From Corynebacterium sp. 122RC1 (lineage in GTDB: Bacteria > Actinomycetota > Actinomycetes > Mycobacteriales > Mycobacteriaceae): a DNA stretch of 64,000 nt. A program made the translations under genes and the position numbers. The DNA lies in assembly GCF_024580955.1 (NCBI RefSeq), contig NZ_JANIKD010000012.1:20625-84624 (forward strand). Direction: 5' to 3'. Positions within the stretch are counted from its first letter, which is position 1, and every line of letters begins with the position of its first letter. Below, piece after piece: positions 7,982-19,591 of this stretch. The notes below the pieces were generated by a model, which saw nothing but the letters and a program-made list of their open reading frames with translations, was not told the DNA's origin and did not search any database.

Positions 7982-8404
7982 ATGATGAGCAGTTTTAGCA
8001 AAGCTGAGCGCGAGGCCATGAAGGCACGCGCGGAGGAACTGCGCACCCAAAAAGGCGGCAACAAGCGCGCAAAGAACCTCGAGGCCCTTGAGCAGGCAAT
8101 TGAGGCGATGCCCGCCGGGGACAAAGAAATCGCGATCGCCCTGCATCAGGTGATGAGCGAGGTAGCGCCACAGCTCTACCCACGCACCTGGTACGGCATG
8201 CCCGCCTACGAAAACGAACAAGATGTTGTGGTATTCCTGCAGGTCACAAGCAAGTTCGACACCCGCTACACCACCCTGGGCTTCAACCCTTCCGCAACGC
8301 TTGACGACGGCGAAATGTGGCCAACCCACTACGCCATCCCCGCCCTCACCGAAGGCGTGAAAGAGCGGATGAAGCAATTGGTGAAGAAGGCCACCGGGGC
8401 ATAG
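7982..8404 (+). CDS. DUF1801-like (YdhG/iron-chaperone fold) protein
   Basis: The product is 140 residues starting MMSSFSKAEREAMKARAEEL at ATG 7982, six bases after CGAAAGG. The N-terminal third is a charged helix (KAREEL, QKGGNKRAKNLEALEQAI). The remainder, from AMPAGDKEIAIALHQVMSEVAPQLYPRTWYGMPAY to the C-terminus, matches DUF1801: TWYGMPAY and LGFNPSATLDDGEMWPTHYAI are its hallmark blocks. The family is related to frataxin-like folds, but its role is not settled. It stands behind a strong terminator, so it has its own promoter. Confidence 0.8.
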   Translation: MMSSFSKAEREAMKARAEELRTQKGGNKRAKNLEALEQAIEAMPAGDKEIAIALHQVMSEVAPQLYPRTWYGMPAYENEQDVVVFLQVTSKFDTRYTTLGFNPSATLDDGEMWPTHYAIPALTEGVKERMKQLVKKATGA

Positions 8405-8441
8405 CGGCGGCTGCCCAAAAACGAGGGCTTCAGTCTTTCGG

Positions 8442-8447
8442 CATACT
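8442..8447 (+). promoter_or_regulatory. -10 box CATACT of a leaderless promoter
   Basis: CATACT is followed by seven bases and ATG 8455. The gap holds no complete ribosome binding site apart from GGAG, which is too close to the start. Confidence 0.45.
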
Positions 8448-8454
8448 GGAGCGC

Positions 8455-8892
8455 ATGACTTCACTCCAAGACCTTTTGAACACCAAGCGCGAGGTTGTGG
8501 TGACAGACCTCGCCGCGCTGATCGACGCGTCCGTTGAATCCTCCTCCGGTATCAGCGGCATGGCCCTCAAGGGTGCGCTGGGCGCTGCCAAGAAGGTCAA
8601 CGCAGACATCGTGCAAAAAGCCACTAACAAGCTCCTCCCAGAGATTCTGAGCACCCTGGACCCGTATTGGAGCAACTACCAGGCCAACGGCAGCACCGGA
8701 TTTGGCGCCTACCTGGATGCAAATAGTGAGAACGTGGTGAATGACGTCCTCGCGGTCGTGGATCGCAACGCAGAAAAGGTCAACAACTCCGCGGTACAGA
8801 AGGCCTACTCCACGCTGCGCAGCAAGGCCAACAAGCTGGTGGCGCCACACATCTCGGCGCTCGGTGACCTGTTGGAACGCCACGCAGGCTAG
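8455..8892 (+). CDS. DUF6918 family protein
   Basis: A 145-residue helical protein starting MTSLQDLLNTKREVVVTDLA. The conserved blocks are SGISGMALKGALGAAKKVNADIV near residue 32 and the C-terminal LPEILSTLDPYW and ISALGDLLERHAG. It belongs to a family found in actinobacteria (DUF6918) with no known function. No signal peptide or membrane segment is visible, so it should be cytoplasmic. ATG 8455 is chosen because a CATACT box stands seven bases upstream, in keeping with a leaderless transcript. The next gene, ogt, follows 25 bases later with its own ribosome binding site. Confidence 0.75.
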   Translation: MTSLQDLLNTKREVVVTDLAALIDASVESSSGISGMALKGALGAAKKVNADIVQKATNKLLPEILSTLDPYWSNYQANGSTGFGAYLDANSENVVNDVLAVVDRNAEKVNNSAVQKAYSTLRSKANKLVAPHISALGDLLERHAG

Positions 8893-8917
8893 CTCAAAAA
8901 CACGGAGAGGCCGAGCC

Positions 8918-9442
8918 ATGGAACCTTCGCACACAACACACCATGCGGTGATTTCTTCTGAGCTCGGCCCCATCACTTTGATTGTGCGCAATGAAAATCT
9001 GGTTGGGGTGTATTTTGCGCAACACAAAAACCGTCCCCTGGCCGAATCCAAGGCCACTCTGGGCTCCCTCATCGAGCCTTCCCAGCACACCACCCTCGCA
9101 TTAGCCGCTGAGCAACTGACCCAGTACCTTGCCGGTGAGCTGCGGGAATTCTCCCTGCCCATCCACCTTGAGGGCAGCGAGTTTGCCCTCCACACCTGGG
9201 CGCTGCTGCAGGACATTCCCTACGGCTCCACCACCACTTACGGCGAGCTGGCGAGCAAGTTGGGAAACAGGCACTTCGCGCAGCGCGTGGGCCAGGTGGT
9301 TGGAGCTAACCCACTCAGTATCATCGTCCCCTGCCACCGCGTTGTGGGAGCGGACGGCTCCCTCACGGGGTACGCCGGCGGGCTGGAACGCAAGCGCCAC
9401 CTGCTGAACTTGGAAGGCGCGCTGCCCGAGGCACTCTTTTAA
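8918..9442 (+). CDS. ogt: Methylated-DNA-protein-cysteine S-methyltransferase
   Basis: The 174-residue product is a suicide enzyme that moves the methyl group from O6-methylguanine to its own cysteine. The active site PCHRVVGADGSLTGYAGGLERK lies at about residues 139-160, with the acceptor Cys in PCHR. The DNA-binding helix segment IPYGSTTTYGELASKLGN precedes it. ATG 8918 has GGAGAGG seven bases upstream. The length matches Ogt-type proteins without the Ada regulatory domain. It probably acts alone or with the DUF6918 gene just before it; no Ada operator can be recognised. Confidence 0.95.
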   Translation: MEPSHTTHHAVISSELGPITLIVRNENLVGVYFAQHKNRPLAESKATLGSLIEPSQHTTLALAAEQLTQYLAGELREFSLPIHLEGSEFALHTWALLQDIPYGSTTTYGELASKLGNRHFAQRVGQVVGANPLSIIVPCHRVVGADGSLTGYAGGLERKRHLLNLEGALPEALF

Positions 9443-9466
9443 GCCCAGAAGGCAGAAATAGGGCGC

Positions 9467-9472
9467 TATACT
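9467..9472 (+). promoter_or_regulatory. -10 box TATACT of a leaderless promoter
   Basis: TATACT is followed by eight bases (TTCACCCC) and ATG 9481, with no ribosome binding site in between. Confidence 0.6.
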
Positions 9473-9480
9473 TTCACCCC

Positions 9481-10623
9481 ATGGCATCACAACAGCAGGT
9501 CACAGCGAGATTTGGCCTGCCCACTTCCCCGCTTGCTCGCGTGCTGCACCAAATCCGTACCACCCAATCCGATCGCACCCTGCTCCACACTCAGCTCGGG
9601 CTGTCCCAGGCAAGTGCCACCAGATACGTTGCCGCGCTGCTGGATGCGGGACTGGTAGAAGAACAATTCAACACCGCCGACTCCACCAAGGCCGGCCGCC
9701 CACGCATCACACTGCGCGTTGACGGCAGCCACCTTTTGGTGTGGGGCGCGCACGTTGGTGTGTCCAGCGCGGAAATCGTGATCTGCGACGTCTCCGGCCG
9801 CATCATCCGCCAGCGCCGCCTGCCACTCGCCGCCAAACACCTCCATCCCAAAGAACACCTTTTCGCACTGGCCACCGCACTCCAGGCGCTCGCCGTGGGC
9901 CTCCCGGAACCTGTGGACGTCGGCATTGCATTTTCTTCCCATGTGGATCGGCAGGGATGTATCGATTCTTCGGAGTATGGCTGGAAGGGTGCCGACGTTG
10001 CCACGTTGCTCCATGAGGCGTTTGGTAGGCGCGTCACGGTAGCCACGGGTGTGCTCGCGATGGCCGGCGCCGAGATCGCCGCAACCCCGATTGCTGGCGA
10101 GCATTGGCCCTCTACGCTGTACTTTTACGCCCGCGAAGTGGTAAGCCACGCGTGGATTTTTAATGGCATTGTGCATTACCCACATACTGGGCGTAAGCCA
10201 AGTGCGCTGCGGCCAGGACCTGGCCCTCATGGATTGGCCCCACTGAGTGTCAAGCCGATTTTGGGCAGAGCCGCGGAATTGGGATTTGAGGTAAAAACCT
10301 TTGCTGAACTGGTGGAAGCGGCCAAGAATTCAGAACAATTGCGCACAATGTTTCACGAGCGGGCGGAAGCGATGGGCCAGGCAATCGCCGCTGCGGTGGA
10401 TTTTGTGGACCCGGAGGTTGTGGTCTGCGCCGGCGAGGCCTTCACCCTAGACTCGCAAACGCTAGAGACCACCAAATCGATTCTGCAGGCGGACCACCAC
10501 AGTGCCGCCCACCTGCAGATTCAGCAGGCGGAGCGCAACATTGTGCAGCGCGCCGCCATGCAGGTGGCGCTCAACGGGTTCCAGCACGATCCGCTGGCAT
10601 ATGCCAACGAGACAGCACCGTAA
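9481..10623 (+). CDS. ROK-type transcriptional regulator
   Basis: The 380-residue protein has an N-terminal winged helix (LLHTQLGLSQASATRYVAALLDAGLVEEQ, about residues 35-65, followed by the wing AGRPRITLRVDG) and a C-terminal ROK/ASKHA domain beginning LLVWGAHVGVSSAEIVICDVSG. The sugar-kinase signature of catalytic ROK proteins and the zinc motif CxCGxxGCxE are absent, so it should be a repressor that senses a sugar or derivative rather than a kinase. Its target is unknown; the sugar-binding lipoprotein at the left edge is one candidate by proximity only. It is convergent with gyrB, with 20 bases between the stops. Confidence 0.85.
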   Translation: MASQQQVTARFGLPTSPLARVLHQIRTTQSDRTLLHTQLGLSQASATRYVAALLDAGLVEEQFNTADSTKAGRPRITLRVDGSHLLVWGAHVGVSSAEIVICDVSGRIIRQRRLPLAAKHLHPKEHLFALATALQALAVGLPEPVDVGIAFSSHVDRQGCIDSSEYGWKGADVATLLHEAFGRRVTVATGVLAMAGAEIAATPIAGEHWPSTLYFYAREVVSHAWIFNGIVHYPHTGRKPSALRPGPGPHGLAPLSVKPILGRAAELGFEVKTFAELVEAAKNSEQLRTMFHERAEAMGQAIAAAVDFVDPEVVVCAGEAFTLDSQTLETTKSILQADHHSAAHLQIQQAERNIVQRAAMQVALNGFQHDPLAYANETAP

Positions 10624-10643
10624 GCGGCACCTTCAACGTCGCC

Positions 10644-12755
<2,112 letters not shown>

Positions 12756-12817
12756 CTACTGCTAAGGCAGTTCGTGCGCGTGGGAGGGCAATGAGGCACC
12801 GATTTGGGCAATCGGGT

Positions 12818-13378
12818 TTATCCGTAGGTGTCTCGTGGACCCCGACCCTTCACATGCAAAGGCCCGTGCCGCCAACTCGGAGTCTTTGGCCCAAAAATCT
12901 TCAGCTCGGTGATGATCCCCTGCCCCACTTGCCGCGCGATCGCCGCCAAAATGTTGCGCTGCATCATGCGCAAGTTCGTGGCCCAGGCGGTGGAATCACA
13001 GGAAATAAACAGTGCCTCCCCTTTGAACATTTCCACCTTGGTGTGCGCAGCCACCTGCGCCCCCACGAGTTCCTCCCAGTTGTTCTGGACCCATCCACCT
13101 GCGATTTCTCTGCCCCACCCACGCCGTGAAATCTCGCGTTGGAGCACTGCATTCACGGACTCCAAGTTGTCTTTTTTGGGCAGGCGGCGCCCATCAGGGC
13201 CGGTAGGAATGCCTTTCCGACGCCCACCGGACGCCTTGCTCCCGGCGTCTGCTGGGGAGTTCAGGTTGCTTTCCTGCTTGCTCGCCGCGCGTGTGATCTG
13301 CTGGGACTTTGGCGCGAGGCCGCGTCGGGAAGCCTCTTTTTGGATGGTGTGAAAGGCATCTGAGACGAGGTCGCTCAT
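12818..13378 (-). CDS. dciA: DUF721 (DciA) protein, helicase operator
   Basis: A 186-residue protein with a disordered, charged N-terminal half and a C-terminal DUF721 domain: [29 protein letters not shown], then [30 protein letters not shown]. In mycobacteria DciA works with DnaA and loads or activates the replicative helicase DnaB in place of DnaC. The position between recF and gyrB is the conserved one for actinobacterial dciA. The start overlaps the recF stop by four bases (ATGA), so translation is coupled. It ends in [12 protein letters not shown]. Confidence 0.9.
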   Translation of the reverse strand: MSDLVSDAFHTIQKEASRRGLAPKSQQITRAASKQESNLNSPADAGSKASGGRRKGIPTGPDGRRLPKKDNLESVNAVLQREISRRGWGREIAGGWVQNNWEELVGAQVAAHTKVEMFKGEALFISCDSTAWATNLRMMQRNILAAIARQVGQGIITELKIFGPKTPSWRHGPLHVKGRGPRDTYG

Positions 13379-14541
13379 GGAAGTTCCTCCAGCAGTGAGA
13401 TACGGCCGGTTTCTTGTTGTTCCACGCTCACCTGGAACTTCTTGCCCACGGTGGATTGGAGGTTTTCGGGGAGGTCGCTATCCACGGCCGCAGTGATAAG
13501 CACCTGCTGCGCATCTTTGGCAACGGCCACGAGCTTTTCGCGGCGCTTGGCGTCCAGTTCGGCGAATACGTCATCCAAGATAAGCACCGGGTCTGTGCCC
13601 ATTTGGCGCAGGAGTTGGAAGGAGGCAAGGCGCAGTGCCAGGGCCATCGACCACGTCTCGCCGTGGGAAGCAAAGCCCTTCGCCGGGTAGCTGCCCAGGA
13701 GAACGTCCAGGTCATCGCGGTGTGGGCCGATCAGACTCAGCCCACGCTCAATCTCCTTGGAACGCACGGCGCCCAGGTTTGCAAGCATCGCTGCCTCCAG
13801 TAGTTCCGCGGTGGTGGACTCGTGCGTGTCTACAGTGGAGTTATAGGCAATCGAGGCAGGCCTAGACTCCGGGGCGATCTGCGCGTAGGCCTCATGGACC
13901 AAGGGATTGAGCTGCTCGCACAACTCGAGGCGCCCGGCCAACAACTGCCCACCAAAATGTGCAAGTTGACCGTCCCACACGTCGAGCGTTGCCAGCGCGC
14001 CATCATCATGGCCGTAGCCACGGCGCAGGGAGGAACTTGCCGTTTTCAGCAAAGAATTGCGCTGACGCAGCACCTTTTCATAGTCCGCCTTCACCCCTGC
14101 GTAGCGCGGTTTTTGGGCAATGAGCAGGTCATCTATGTAGCGGCGGCGCTCCGCTGGCTCCCCGCGAACCAATGCCAGGTCCTCGGGGGAAAACAACACG
14201 GTGCGCACCACGCCGAGCAACTCGCGCGGGCTTTTCAACCTCGTCCGGTTGATCTGCGCCAGGTTGGAGCCCTGCGGCTTGATCAGCAGATGCGTGGTGA
14301 GTTCGCGCCCCTCATTTACCGCGGTCACGGATACCCTGGCCGCCTCCGCACCCATCCTCACCAGCGGGGCATCCTGGGACACCCTGTGTGATCCGAGGTG
14401 GGCGGTATATCCAATCGCCTCAATAATGTTGGTTTTTCCATAACCGTTGCGCCCCACAAACACGGTAACGCCAGGTTCCAACGCGATGGTGCACTCCGGC
14501 CAAGATCGAAAATCACGCAATTGGAGCTGCCGAATAAACAT
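13375..14541 (-). CDS. recF: DNA replication and repair protein RecF
   Basis: The 388-residue SMC-like ATPase loads RecA at gaps together with RecO and RecR. Walker A is [15 protein letters not shown] near residue 29, the signature motif lies at [14 protein letters not shown] near residue 296, and Walker B is [14 protein letters not shown] near 320. The first strand, [13 protein letters not shown], is typical. It follows dnaN by 43 bases and overlaps dciA by four bases. Length is usual for the family. It belongs to the dnaN-recF-dciA-gyrB series transcribed away from dnaA. Confidence 0.97.
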   Translation of the reverse strand: MFIRQLQLRDFRSWPECTIALEPGVTVFVGRNGYGKTNIIEAIGYTAHLGSHRVSQDAPLVRMGAEAARVSVTAVNEGRELTTHLLIKPQGSNLAQINRTRLKSPRELLGVVRTVLFSPEDLALVRGEPAERRRYIDDLLIAQKPRYAGVKADYEKVLRQRNSLLKTASSSLRRGYGHDDGALATLDVWDGQLAHFGGQLLAGRLELCEQLNPLVHEAYAQIAPESRPASIAYNSTVDTHESTTAELLEAAMLANLGAVRSKEIERGLSLIGPHRDDLDVLLGSYPAKGFASHGETWSMALALRLASFQLLRQMGTDPVLILDDVFAELDAKRREKLVAVAKDAQQVLITAAVDSDLPENLQSTVGKKFQVSVEQQETGRISLLEELP

Positions 14542-14584
14542 AAGGCAGTCACCCCTTTTGCATGATTTGTGAATGAAGCAAGTA

Positions 14585-15766
14585 TTAGCCAGGCAGGCGC
14601 ACGGACATCAGCAGGTAGGAGTAATCCGTCTCCGGCGCTGGGAACGTGCCATCCTCCAAGGCCTGCGGCAATTCCTCCGGCTCTGGGATGAGGATCGCTG
14701 GGCGGGAGGACTCGGTGAAGCCAAAGACCACGCGGTCCGTTGGAATAACGCTCAAGCCATCGCGCAGGTAGGAAGGGTTGAACGCGATGATGAAATCATC
14801 CTGGCCGGTGTACGCACAAGGAACGTACTCTTCAGCGTGACCAGCATCCTGGCCAGTGGCGGAAAGGATGAGCTCTCCGGCGTTGAATTGCATGCGGATG
14901 TGGGAATTGCGCCCTGCAACCAAGGAGACGCGCCGGATAGCATCCACCAAAGCTGAAATTTCCACGGTTGCCATGGAGGTGTGGTGCTTAGGGAACAGCG
15001 GAGCGACGTTGGGGAAATCTGCATCCAGCATGCGAGCAGTGGTCTGGCGCGCATCCACATGGAGGCCAAACAAGCCCTCGCTGCCAATGGAATCACCGCT
15101 GCCCACCGCAATTTCCACGGGCTCAGAGGAGTTCAGGCTGCGTGCGCTTTCCGCCAGATTCTTCGCTGGGACCAGCAGGTTTGCCTTGGCGTCTGGGACC
15201 GCAGGCACCCACTGGAACTTGCGCGTTGCCAAACGGAAACGGTCCGTGGCGGTAAGCGTCACTTGCTCACCATCAATTTCGATGTGAATGCCGGTGAGCA
15301 TCTGCAGGGTGTCATCGCGGCCAGCCGCAACGGCCACCTGGCTGACGGCTGCGTTGAACAAACTGGGGTCCACGGCGCCAGTCACCGCAGGCAGCTTAGG
15401 CAGCGGTGGGTAGTCATCCAGTGGAATTACAGGAAGTTCAAAGCGAGCAGAGCCACACACCAGCAGCAGAGTTTGGCCGTTCACGGAAAACTCCACCGGC
15501 TTGGAAGGCAGCACTGCAACGATTTCCGCAAGCAACTTACCGCCCACGGCCACCTGGCCAGCTTCTTTCACCTCGGCGGGAATTGTGACTTTGGTGGAAA
15601 CTTCGTAGTCAAAACCCGCGAGCTCAAGGCCGTCAAAGGTAGCGGTGATCAACATTCCTCGAAGTACCGGTTGCGTGGGGTTGGTAGGCAGGCTGCGGGC
15701 AACCCAAGCCACGGCAGACGCAAGCTCATCTTTTTCCACGCGGAATGACAGTTCTTGGTGTTCCAT
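14585..15766 (-). CDS. dnaN: DNA polymerase III sliding clamp (beta subunit)
   Basis: The 393-residue beta clamp forms a ring-shaped dimer that tethers DNA polymerase III to DNA. Three repeated clamp domains are visible: [20 protein letters not shown] at the start, [19 protein letters not shown] near 127, and [23 protein letters not shown] near 270. The C-terminus [10 protein letters not shown] is the classic end of the protein. ATG at 15764-15766 is preceded by GAAGGC. The gene lies downstream of dnaA with a long intergenic region between them, as in most bacteria. Confidence 0.97.
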   Translation of the reverse strand: MEHQELSFRVEKDELASAVAWVARSLPTNPTQPVLRGMLITATFDGLELAGFDYEVSTKVTIPAEVKEAGQVAVGGKLLAEIVAVLPSKPVEFSVNGQTLLLVCGSARFELPVIPLDDYPPLPKLPAVTGAVDPSLFNAAVSQVAVAAGRDDTLQMLTGIHIEIDGEQVTLTATDRFRLATRKFQWVPAVPDAKANLLVPAKNLAESARSLNSSEPVEIAVGSGDSIGSEGLFGLHVDARQTTARMLDADFPNVAPLFPKHHTSMATVEISALVDAIRRVSLVAGRNSHIRMQFNAGELILSATGQDAGHAEEYVPCAYTGQDDFIIAFNPSYLRDGLSVIPTDRVVFGFTESSRPAILIPEPEELPQALEDGTFPAPETDYSYLLMSVRLPG

Positions 15767-16385
15767 GCTTGCCTTCGTACTCCTTTTGCCTTCCAGTTTT
15801 TGTGATTCATGCAGGTAGATGCCGGTGTTCCGGCGATTGGACGTTGGTTTTCAGCCAGATGCCCCAAAAGCTGTAATCACAAAAAGTTCACTGCCTAACG
15901 TACCTGTATTTTGCCGGCAAAGAAACTTGGAATGGCACCTTTCTCCCAGTCTCCCGGTCGCCCAGCTTTCGTTGCCGCGGTTCAGGGTGAGTCGTTCGAC
16001 CGCACGCGGCGCAGGTTTTCCCCAAGGCCCATTTCTCCCTTTTAGTTTTAAGAGAAATAGTTGGTAACTACAGTAAGTCCTGTGAATTTGTGTAATTCAC
16101 CGAAAATCCGCTCGTGGCGCCCCATTTTCACGCTGTGCATAGCAGTGTTGGTTGTCTGTGGATAACCCTGCCACATTGTGGAGAACGCAGCGGGCCGCTT
16201 TTTTGTACACATTGCTTCCACAAAATTCCGCGTTGCTGTGCACAGGTTGAGTGCGGTTTTGCACAGGGCTGGTGATGCGGCGCGGCGCGGCAGTTGTGCT
16301 CCTAGGGGCGAGCCAACTGTGTGGCAATTCACCAAATAACAATTGTGTAATTACAGCCTTGTGGATAACCCTGTGAGCAACTAGT
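15767..16385. other. dnaN-dnaA intergenic region with DnaA boxes, part of a candidate oriC
   Basis: The region has no gene. Two perfect DnaA boxes (TTATCCACA, read as TGTGGATAA) lie at about 16156-16164 and 16361-16369. Looser ones include TTTTGCACA near 16255 and TGTGCATAG near 16131. AT-rich stretches (AATAACAATTGTGTAATTACA near 16335) lie beside the second perfect box and could unwind. Such boxes on both sides of dnaA make this and the dnaA-rpmH gap the two candidates for the origin. Which one fires cannot be decided from sequence. Confidence 0.6.
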
Positions 16386-16430
16386 AAAACCCCAGTTCAG
16401 GTTGTGAAAAACGCTGAAAGCTGGGGTTTT
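16386..16430 (-). terminator. Terminator after dnaA
   Basis: A 10-bp perfect stem AAAACCCCAG / CTGGGGTTTT with a 25-base loop, placed 46 bases past the dnaA stop. The A/T ends give it a U-tail in either direction. The long loop makes it less certain than the other terminators. Confidence 0.5.
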
Positions 16431-16475
16431 GGATGCGGATTGGGGTGGAGAGGGGTGGCGTCGGAAATGCCCCTC

Positions 16476-18044
16476 CTAGCGGACGTTCGCAGACTTGATG
16501 CGCTGCGTGATCTGCTGGATCTCGTTGTAGGTGTCGCGGCGCTCCTTGATCTCCGTGCGGATCTTGCGGTCGGAGTAAATGACGGTGGTGTGGTCCTTGT
16601 CAAAGTATTCACCGATACGCGGCAAGGAGAAGTCCGTGAGTTCGCGGCAGAGGTACATGGCGAGCTGCCGGGCGTGGGCAATCGCTCGCTTCTTGGAAGT
16701 TCCCTTGAGATCCGCGAGCGTGACCTTGAAGTATTCCGCGGTCACCTCCATGATCGACTCCACCGTCACCGCCACCGCCGCCTGCTCCGGCATCATGTCC
16801 CGCAGCGCAACCTGGGCATTTTCCAAGTTAATCGGCTGCTTGTTCAGGGAGGCATAGGCGGAGACGCGGATGAACGCACCCTCGAGCTCGCGGATGGAAG
16901 TGTTGAAGCGCGACGCGATGAGTTCCATCACCTCGCGGTCCGGCTGCAGACCTTCTGCCTGGGCCTTCTTGCTCAAAATCGCGATGCGCGTCTCCAGGTC
17001 CGGCGGGTAAATATCCGCGATCAGACCCGACTGGAAGCGGGTGCGCAGGCGGTCCTCCAGCGTGGTGAGCTGCTTCGGCGGGCGGTCAGAGGAGAGCACA
17101 ATTTGCTTGTTGGCCTGCTGCAACGCGTTGAACGTGTGGAAGAACTCCTCCTGGGTACCCTCTTTGCCTTGGAGGAACTGGATGTCATCAACCATGAGGA
17201 TGTCTAGGTCGCGGTAGCGGCGCTTGAAGGATTCCTGGCGATCATCGCGCACGGAATTGATGTAGTCGTTCGTAAATTCCTCACTGGAGACGTACTTAAT
17301 CCGCAAACTTGGATCCAACTGCTGAGCATAGTTTCCAATTGCGTGCATAAGGTGCGTCTTGCCAAGGCCCGAATCACCCCAAATGAACAACGGGTTGTAG
17401 GATCGCGCAGGCTTCTCAGCAACGGCAATAGCTGCGGAAAACGGCAACTTGTTGCTATCTGAAACCACGTAATTATCAAACGTGTACGCGGGGTTCAGCA
17501 GCATAACCCTATTGGGATTATGCGCTGGCATCTCCCTGCGGTACCCGCCCACCGGCTGGTCATTCGCATGATCCACACGCCAGCGCTGCTCCCAGGAGTT
17601 CTCCGATGCCGGTGCTGGAGTTGGTGCTGGTGCCGGGGCTTGTGCTGGTGGTTCTGGATCTGGGTCCTGTTCCGGCTGGGGTTGGTGCTGGGGTTCGAAG
17701 GCCGGTGCCGGTGCTGGTGCAGGTTCCGGTGTTGGAGTTGGAATTGACGACGGTTCCGTGTGTGTTGTGCTCGTGGTGGTAATAGAAACCGCAACACTCA
17801 TGGGCTTTCCGAGCACGTTGCTCAGTGCCTGGCGGATCGGTTCGCCAAGGTCATGCTCGATTAAGTCTTTGGTGCGCGCGTTGGGCACGGAAATGACAGC
17901 GATTCCCTCCAACAGTGCCGCTGGGGTGGCGAGTTGGAGATATGCGCGCTGTTGCGCGGAGACCTGTGGCAACTGCTCAATGACCTCGTGCCAAATTTGG
18001 TTGAGGTGCTGCGGGGCCAGCGAGGGGTCGGTCACGGTTCTCAT
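16476..18044 (-). CDS. dnaA: Chromosomal replication initiator DnaA
   Basis: The 522-residue initiator binds DnaA boxes, opens the origin and helps load the helicase. Domain I is LNQIWHEVIEQLPQVSAQQRAYL. Domain II (about residues 95-150) is a low-complexity Pro, Ala, Glu and Gln linker. The AAA+ core has LNPAYTFDNYVVSDSNK, Walker A WGDSGLGKTHLMHAI near 223 and Walker B DILMVDDIQFL near 280. The C-terminal DNA-binding domain contains RAIAHARQLAMYLCRELTDFSLPRIGEYFDKDHTTVIYS. Transcription runs away from rpmH through a region with many DnaA boxes, so it is probably autoregulated. GTG codons just downstream of ATG 18044 are alternative starts. Confidence 0.98.
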   Translation of the reverse strand: MRTVTDPSLAPQHLNQIWHEVIEQLPQVSAQQRAYLQLATPAALLEGIAVISVPNARTKDLIEHDLGEPIRQALSNVLGKPMSVAVSITTTSTTHTEPSSIPTPTPEPAPAPAPAFEPQHQPQPEQDPDPEPPAQAPAPAPTPAPASENSWEQRWRVDHANDQPVGGYRREMPAHNPNRVMLLNPAYTFDNYVVSDSNKLPFSAAIAVAEKPARSYNPLFIWGDSGLGKTHLMHAIGNYAQQLDPSLRIKYVSSEEFTNDYINSVRDDRQESFKRRYRDLDILMVDDIQFLQGKEGTQEEFFHTFNALQQANKQIVLSSDRPPKQLTTLEDRLRTRFQSGLIADIYPPDLETRIAILSKKAQAEGLQPDREVMELIASRFNTSIRELEGAFIRVSAYASLNKQPINLENAQVALRDMMPEQAAVAVTVESIMEVTAEYFKVTLADLKGTSKKRAIAHARQLAMYLCRELTDFSLPRIGEYFDKDHTTVIYSDRKIRTEIKERRDTYNEIQQITQRIKSANVR

Positions 18045-18819
18045 CCTTGAGTTGACGAATTAGTTGGTGCGAAGGTGCTTTTAAGAACTTTTTCACAATT
18101 CAAAAACTCACCTGACCATGTATTCCACAATGTTTTCCACAGGTGTGGAAAACGCATTTCACAACGGCTGTGGAAAAAGTTATTCACAAGTATTCCACAA
18201 CCCTGTGGAAAACTACTAACCGTTCGTGAAGGCTTTGACCTGCGTATTTGCACACAAATTGTCAAAGTCTCAACTGACACTTGAGAGTTTTCCACAGTTT
18301 GCGTATCCCACAGGCTGTGAAAAATGCTTCTGTAAATCAGTGATACACGGCTTCTTTCCCCAGTGTCCACCTGCTAACGGCACGCCAATCGGTGCGCGTG
18401 CGTGTCGCGGCACGTTCTTGGCTGATTCTCAGATCCGCAGCGGGATCTTGTGGGATGGCGAGGGAGCCGGAGCAGATGGCATCAACGCTAGTGAATTGCA
18501 AAAAATTCACCGCCACCCCGTTGCAGCCCGGCAAAAGACACTGATGAAATTACATTTTTGTGATTTCAGGGGTAGCGGCGGGGGATGCACTTTGGAGCGC
18601 GTGTCGATTTTGTGTGCAGGCGAAAACTCGCGTAGGCTGTTGGAGTCTGTTACTGCACCCCATAACCATATGGCGTGCGGCATGCGTTGCTCGCTGCCCC
18701 TGCGATGGCCTAATTGCGCCGCCGCAATGGATTTTTGAGCTCGCAACAATATCCAACTTTGGGTGATCCACCGCTATCGGTGCGATCACCCGCATTACAT
18801 CACTATAGGAGTGTTTACC
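18045..18819. other. dnaA-rpmH intergenic region with DnaA-box array, candidate oriC and dnaA promoter
   Basis: About 775 bases without a gene. Between 18089 and 18323 there are many DnaA-like nonamers on both strands: TTTTCCACA at 18133 and 18289, its complement TGTGGAAAA at 18145, 18170 and 18204, TTATTCACA at 18180, TATTCCACA at 18121 and 18191, and TTTTTCACA forms at 18089 and 18315. Spacing is about 10 to 25 bases. The part from 18330 to 18800 shows no clear motif apart from the rpmH ribosome binding site AGGAG at 18808. This is the densest DnaA-box cluster in the window. Confidence 0.75.
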
Positions 18820-18963
18820 GTGGCAAAGGGTAAGCGGACGTTCCAGCCGAACAACCGTCGTCGCGCAAAGAAGCACGGCTTCCGCATTCGTATGCGCACC
18901 CGTGCTGGTCGCGCAATTGTAGCTGCACGTCGTCGTAAGGGCCGTGCAAGCCTGACCGCGTAA
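18820..18963 (+). CDS. rpmH: 50S ribosomal protein L34
   Basis: The 47-residue basic protein reads [20 protein letters not shown] and then [19 protein letters not shown], the standard L34 sequence of a large-subunit protein. GTG 18820 is the start, eight bases after AGGAG. It is the first gene of the conserved rpmH-rnpA-yidD-yidC-rsmG-parAB cluster that is transcribed away from dnaA. Confidence 0.97.
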   Translation: MAKGKRTFQPNNRRRAKKHGFRIRMRTRAGRAIVAARRRKGRASLTA

Positions 18964-18993
18964 ATTTTTTACGCTTCAAGCACATCCACGACG

Positions 18994-19353
18994 GTGCTTC
19001 CTCCCCAACACAAGCTCACCAATTCCGAGGCGTTCAAAGCAGCAATTCGGAAAGGTAAGCACGCGGGGCGGAGCACCGTCGTTGTGCATATTCGGCTGGT
19101 AGAACACCAAATCGCCATCACCGGCGGCCCCAAAATGGGCCTCGTTGTCTCCAAAGCCATCGGTAACGCCGTCACCAGGCATCGGGTATCACGGCAACTG
19201 CGCCACGCATTCATGCGCCACTGCCACCTGCTGCCCCGCAACGCGGAAGTAGTACTTCGAGCCCTGCCGCCTATCGACGTCGCCACGGCACAGCAGGTGG
19301 ATCAGGATGTCCTGGCGGGTATCGAAAAAGCGCTGCGAAAGGCAGGGCTGTGA
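18994..19353 (+). CDS. rnpA: Ribonuclease P protein component
   Basis: The 119-residue basic protein assists the RNase P RNA in cutting the 5' leaders of pre-tRNAs. The RNR signature is seen as [27 protein letters not shown] near residues 48-72, with the preceding [17 protein letters not shown] of the family. GTG 18994 is the start, and the gene follows rpmH after 30 bases. It ends by overlapping yidD, so the three should be one transcript. The RNase P RNA gene is not in this window. Confidence 0.96.
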   Translation: MLPPQHKLTNSEAFKAAIRKGKHAGRSTVVVHIRLVEHQIAITGGPKMGLVVSKAIGNAVTRHRVSRQLRHAFMRHCHLLPRNAEVVLRALPPIDVATAQQVDQDVLAGIEKALRKAGL

Positions 19354-19586
19354 TGAAACGGCTGCTCATCGGCGCGGTTCGGTTTTACCAAAACTATATT
19401 TCCCCCCTTAAGATGGGGTCTACCTGCCGTTTCGAACCAACCTGTAGTGCATACGCCATTCAAGCGCTTTCTGAGCGCGGCGCACTGGTGGGCAGCGTGC
19501 TCACGCTGGTTCGGCTAAGCAAGTGCGGTCCCTGGCACCCCGGAGGCTTTGATCCGGTGATGCCAAAACAATCAAAGGAGCAATAG
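19353..19586 (+). CDS. yidD: Membrane protein insertion efficiency factor YidD
   Basis: A 77-residue protein with the family pattern [19 protein letters not shown], then [15 protein letters not shown] and [13 protein letters not shown], which includes the conserved cysteines. YidD is a small inner-membrane-associated protein that helps YidC insert membrane proteins. ATG 19353 matches the family start; a GTG three bases earlier is the alternative. Its start overlaps the rnpA stop, and yidC follows five bases after its stop. Confidence 0.95.
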   Translation: MKRLLIGAVRFYQNYISPLKMGSTCRFEPTCSAYAIQALSERGALVGSVLTLVRLSKCGPWHPGGFDPVMPKQSKEQ

Positions 19587-19591
19587 AAGAC

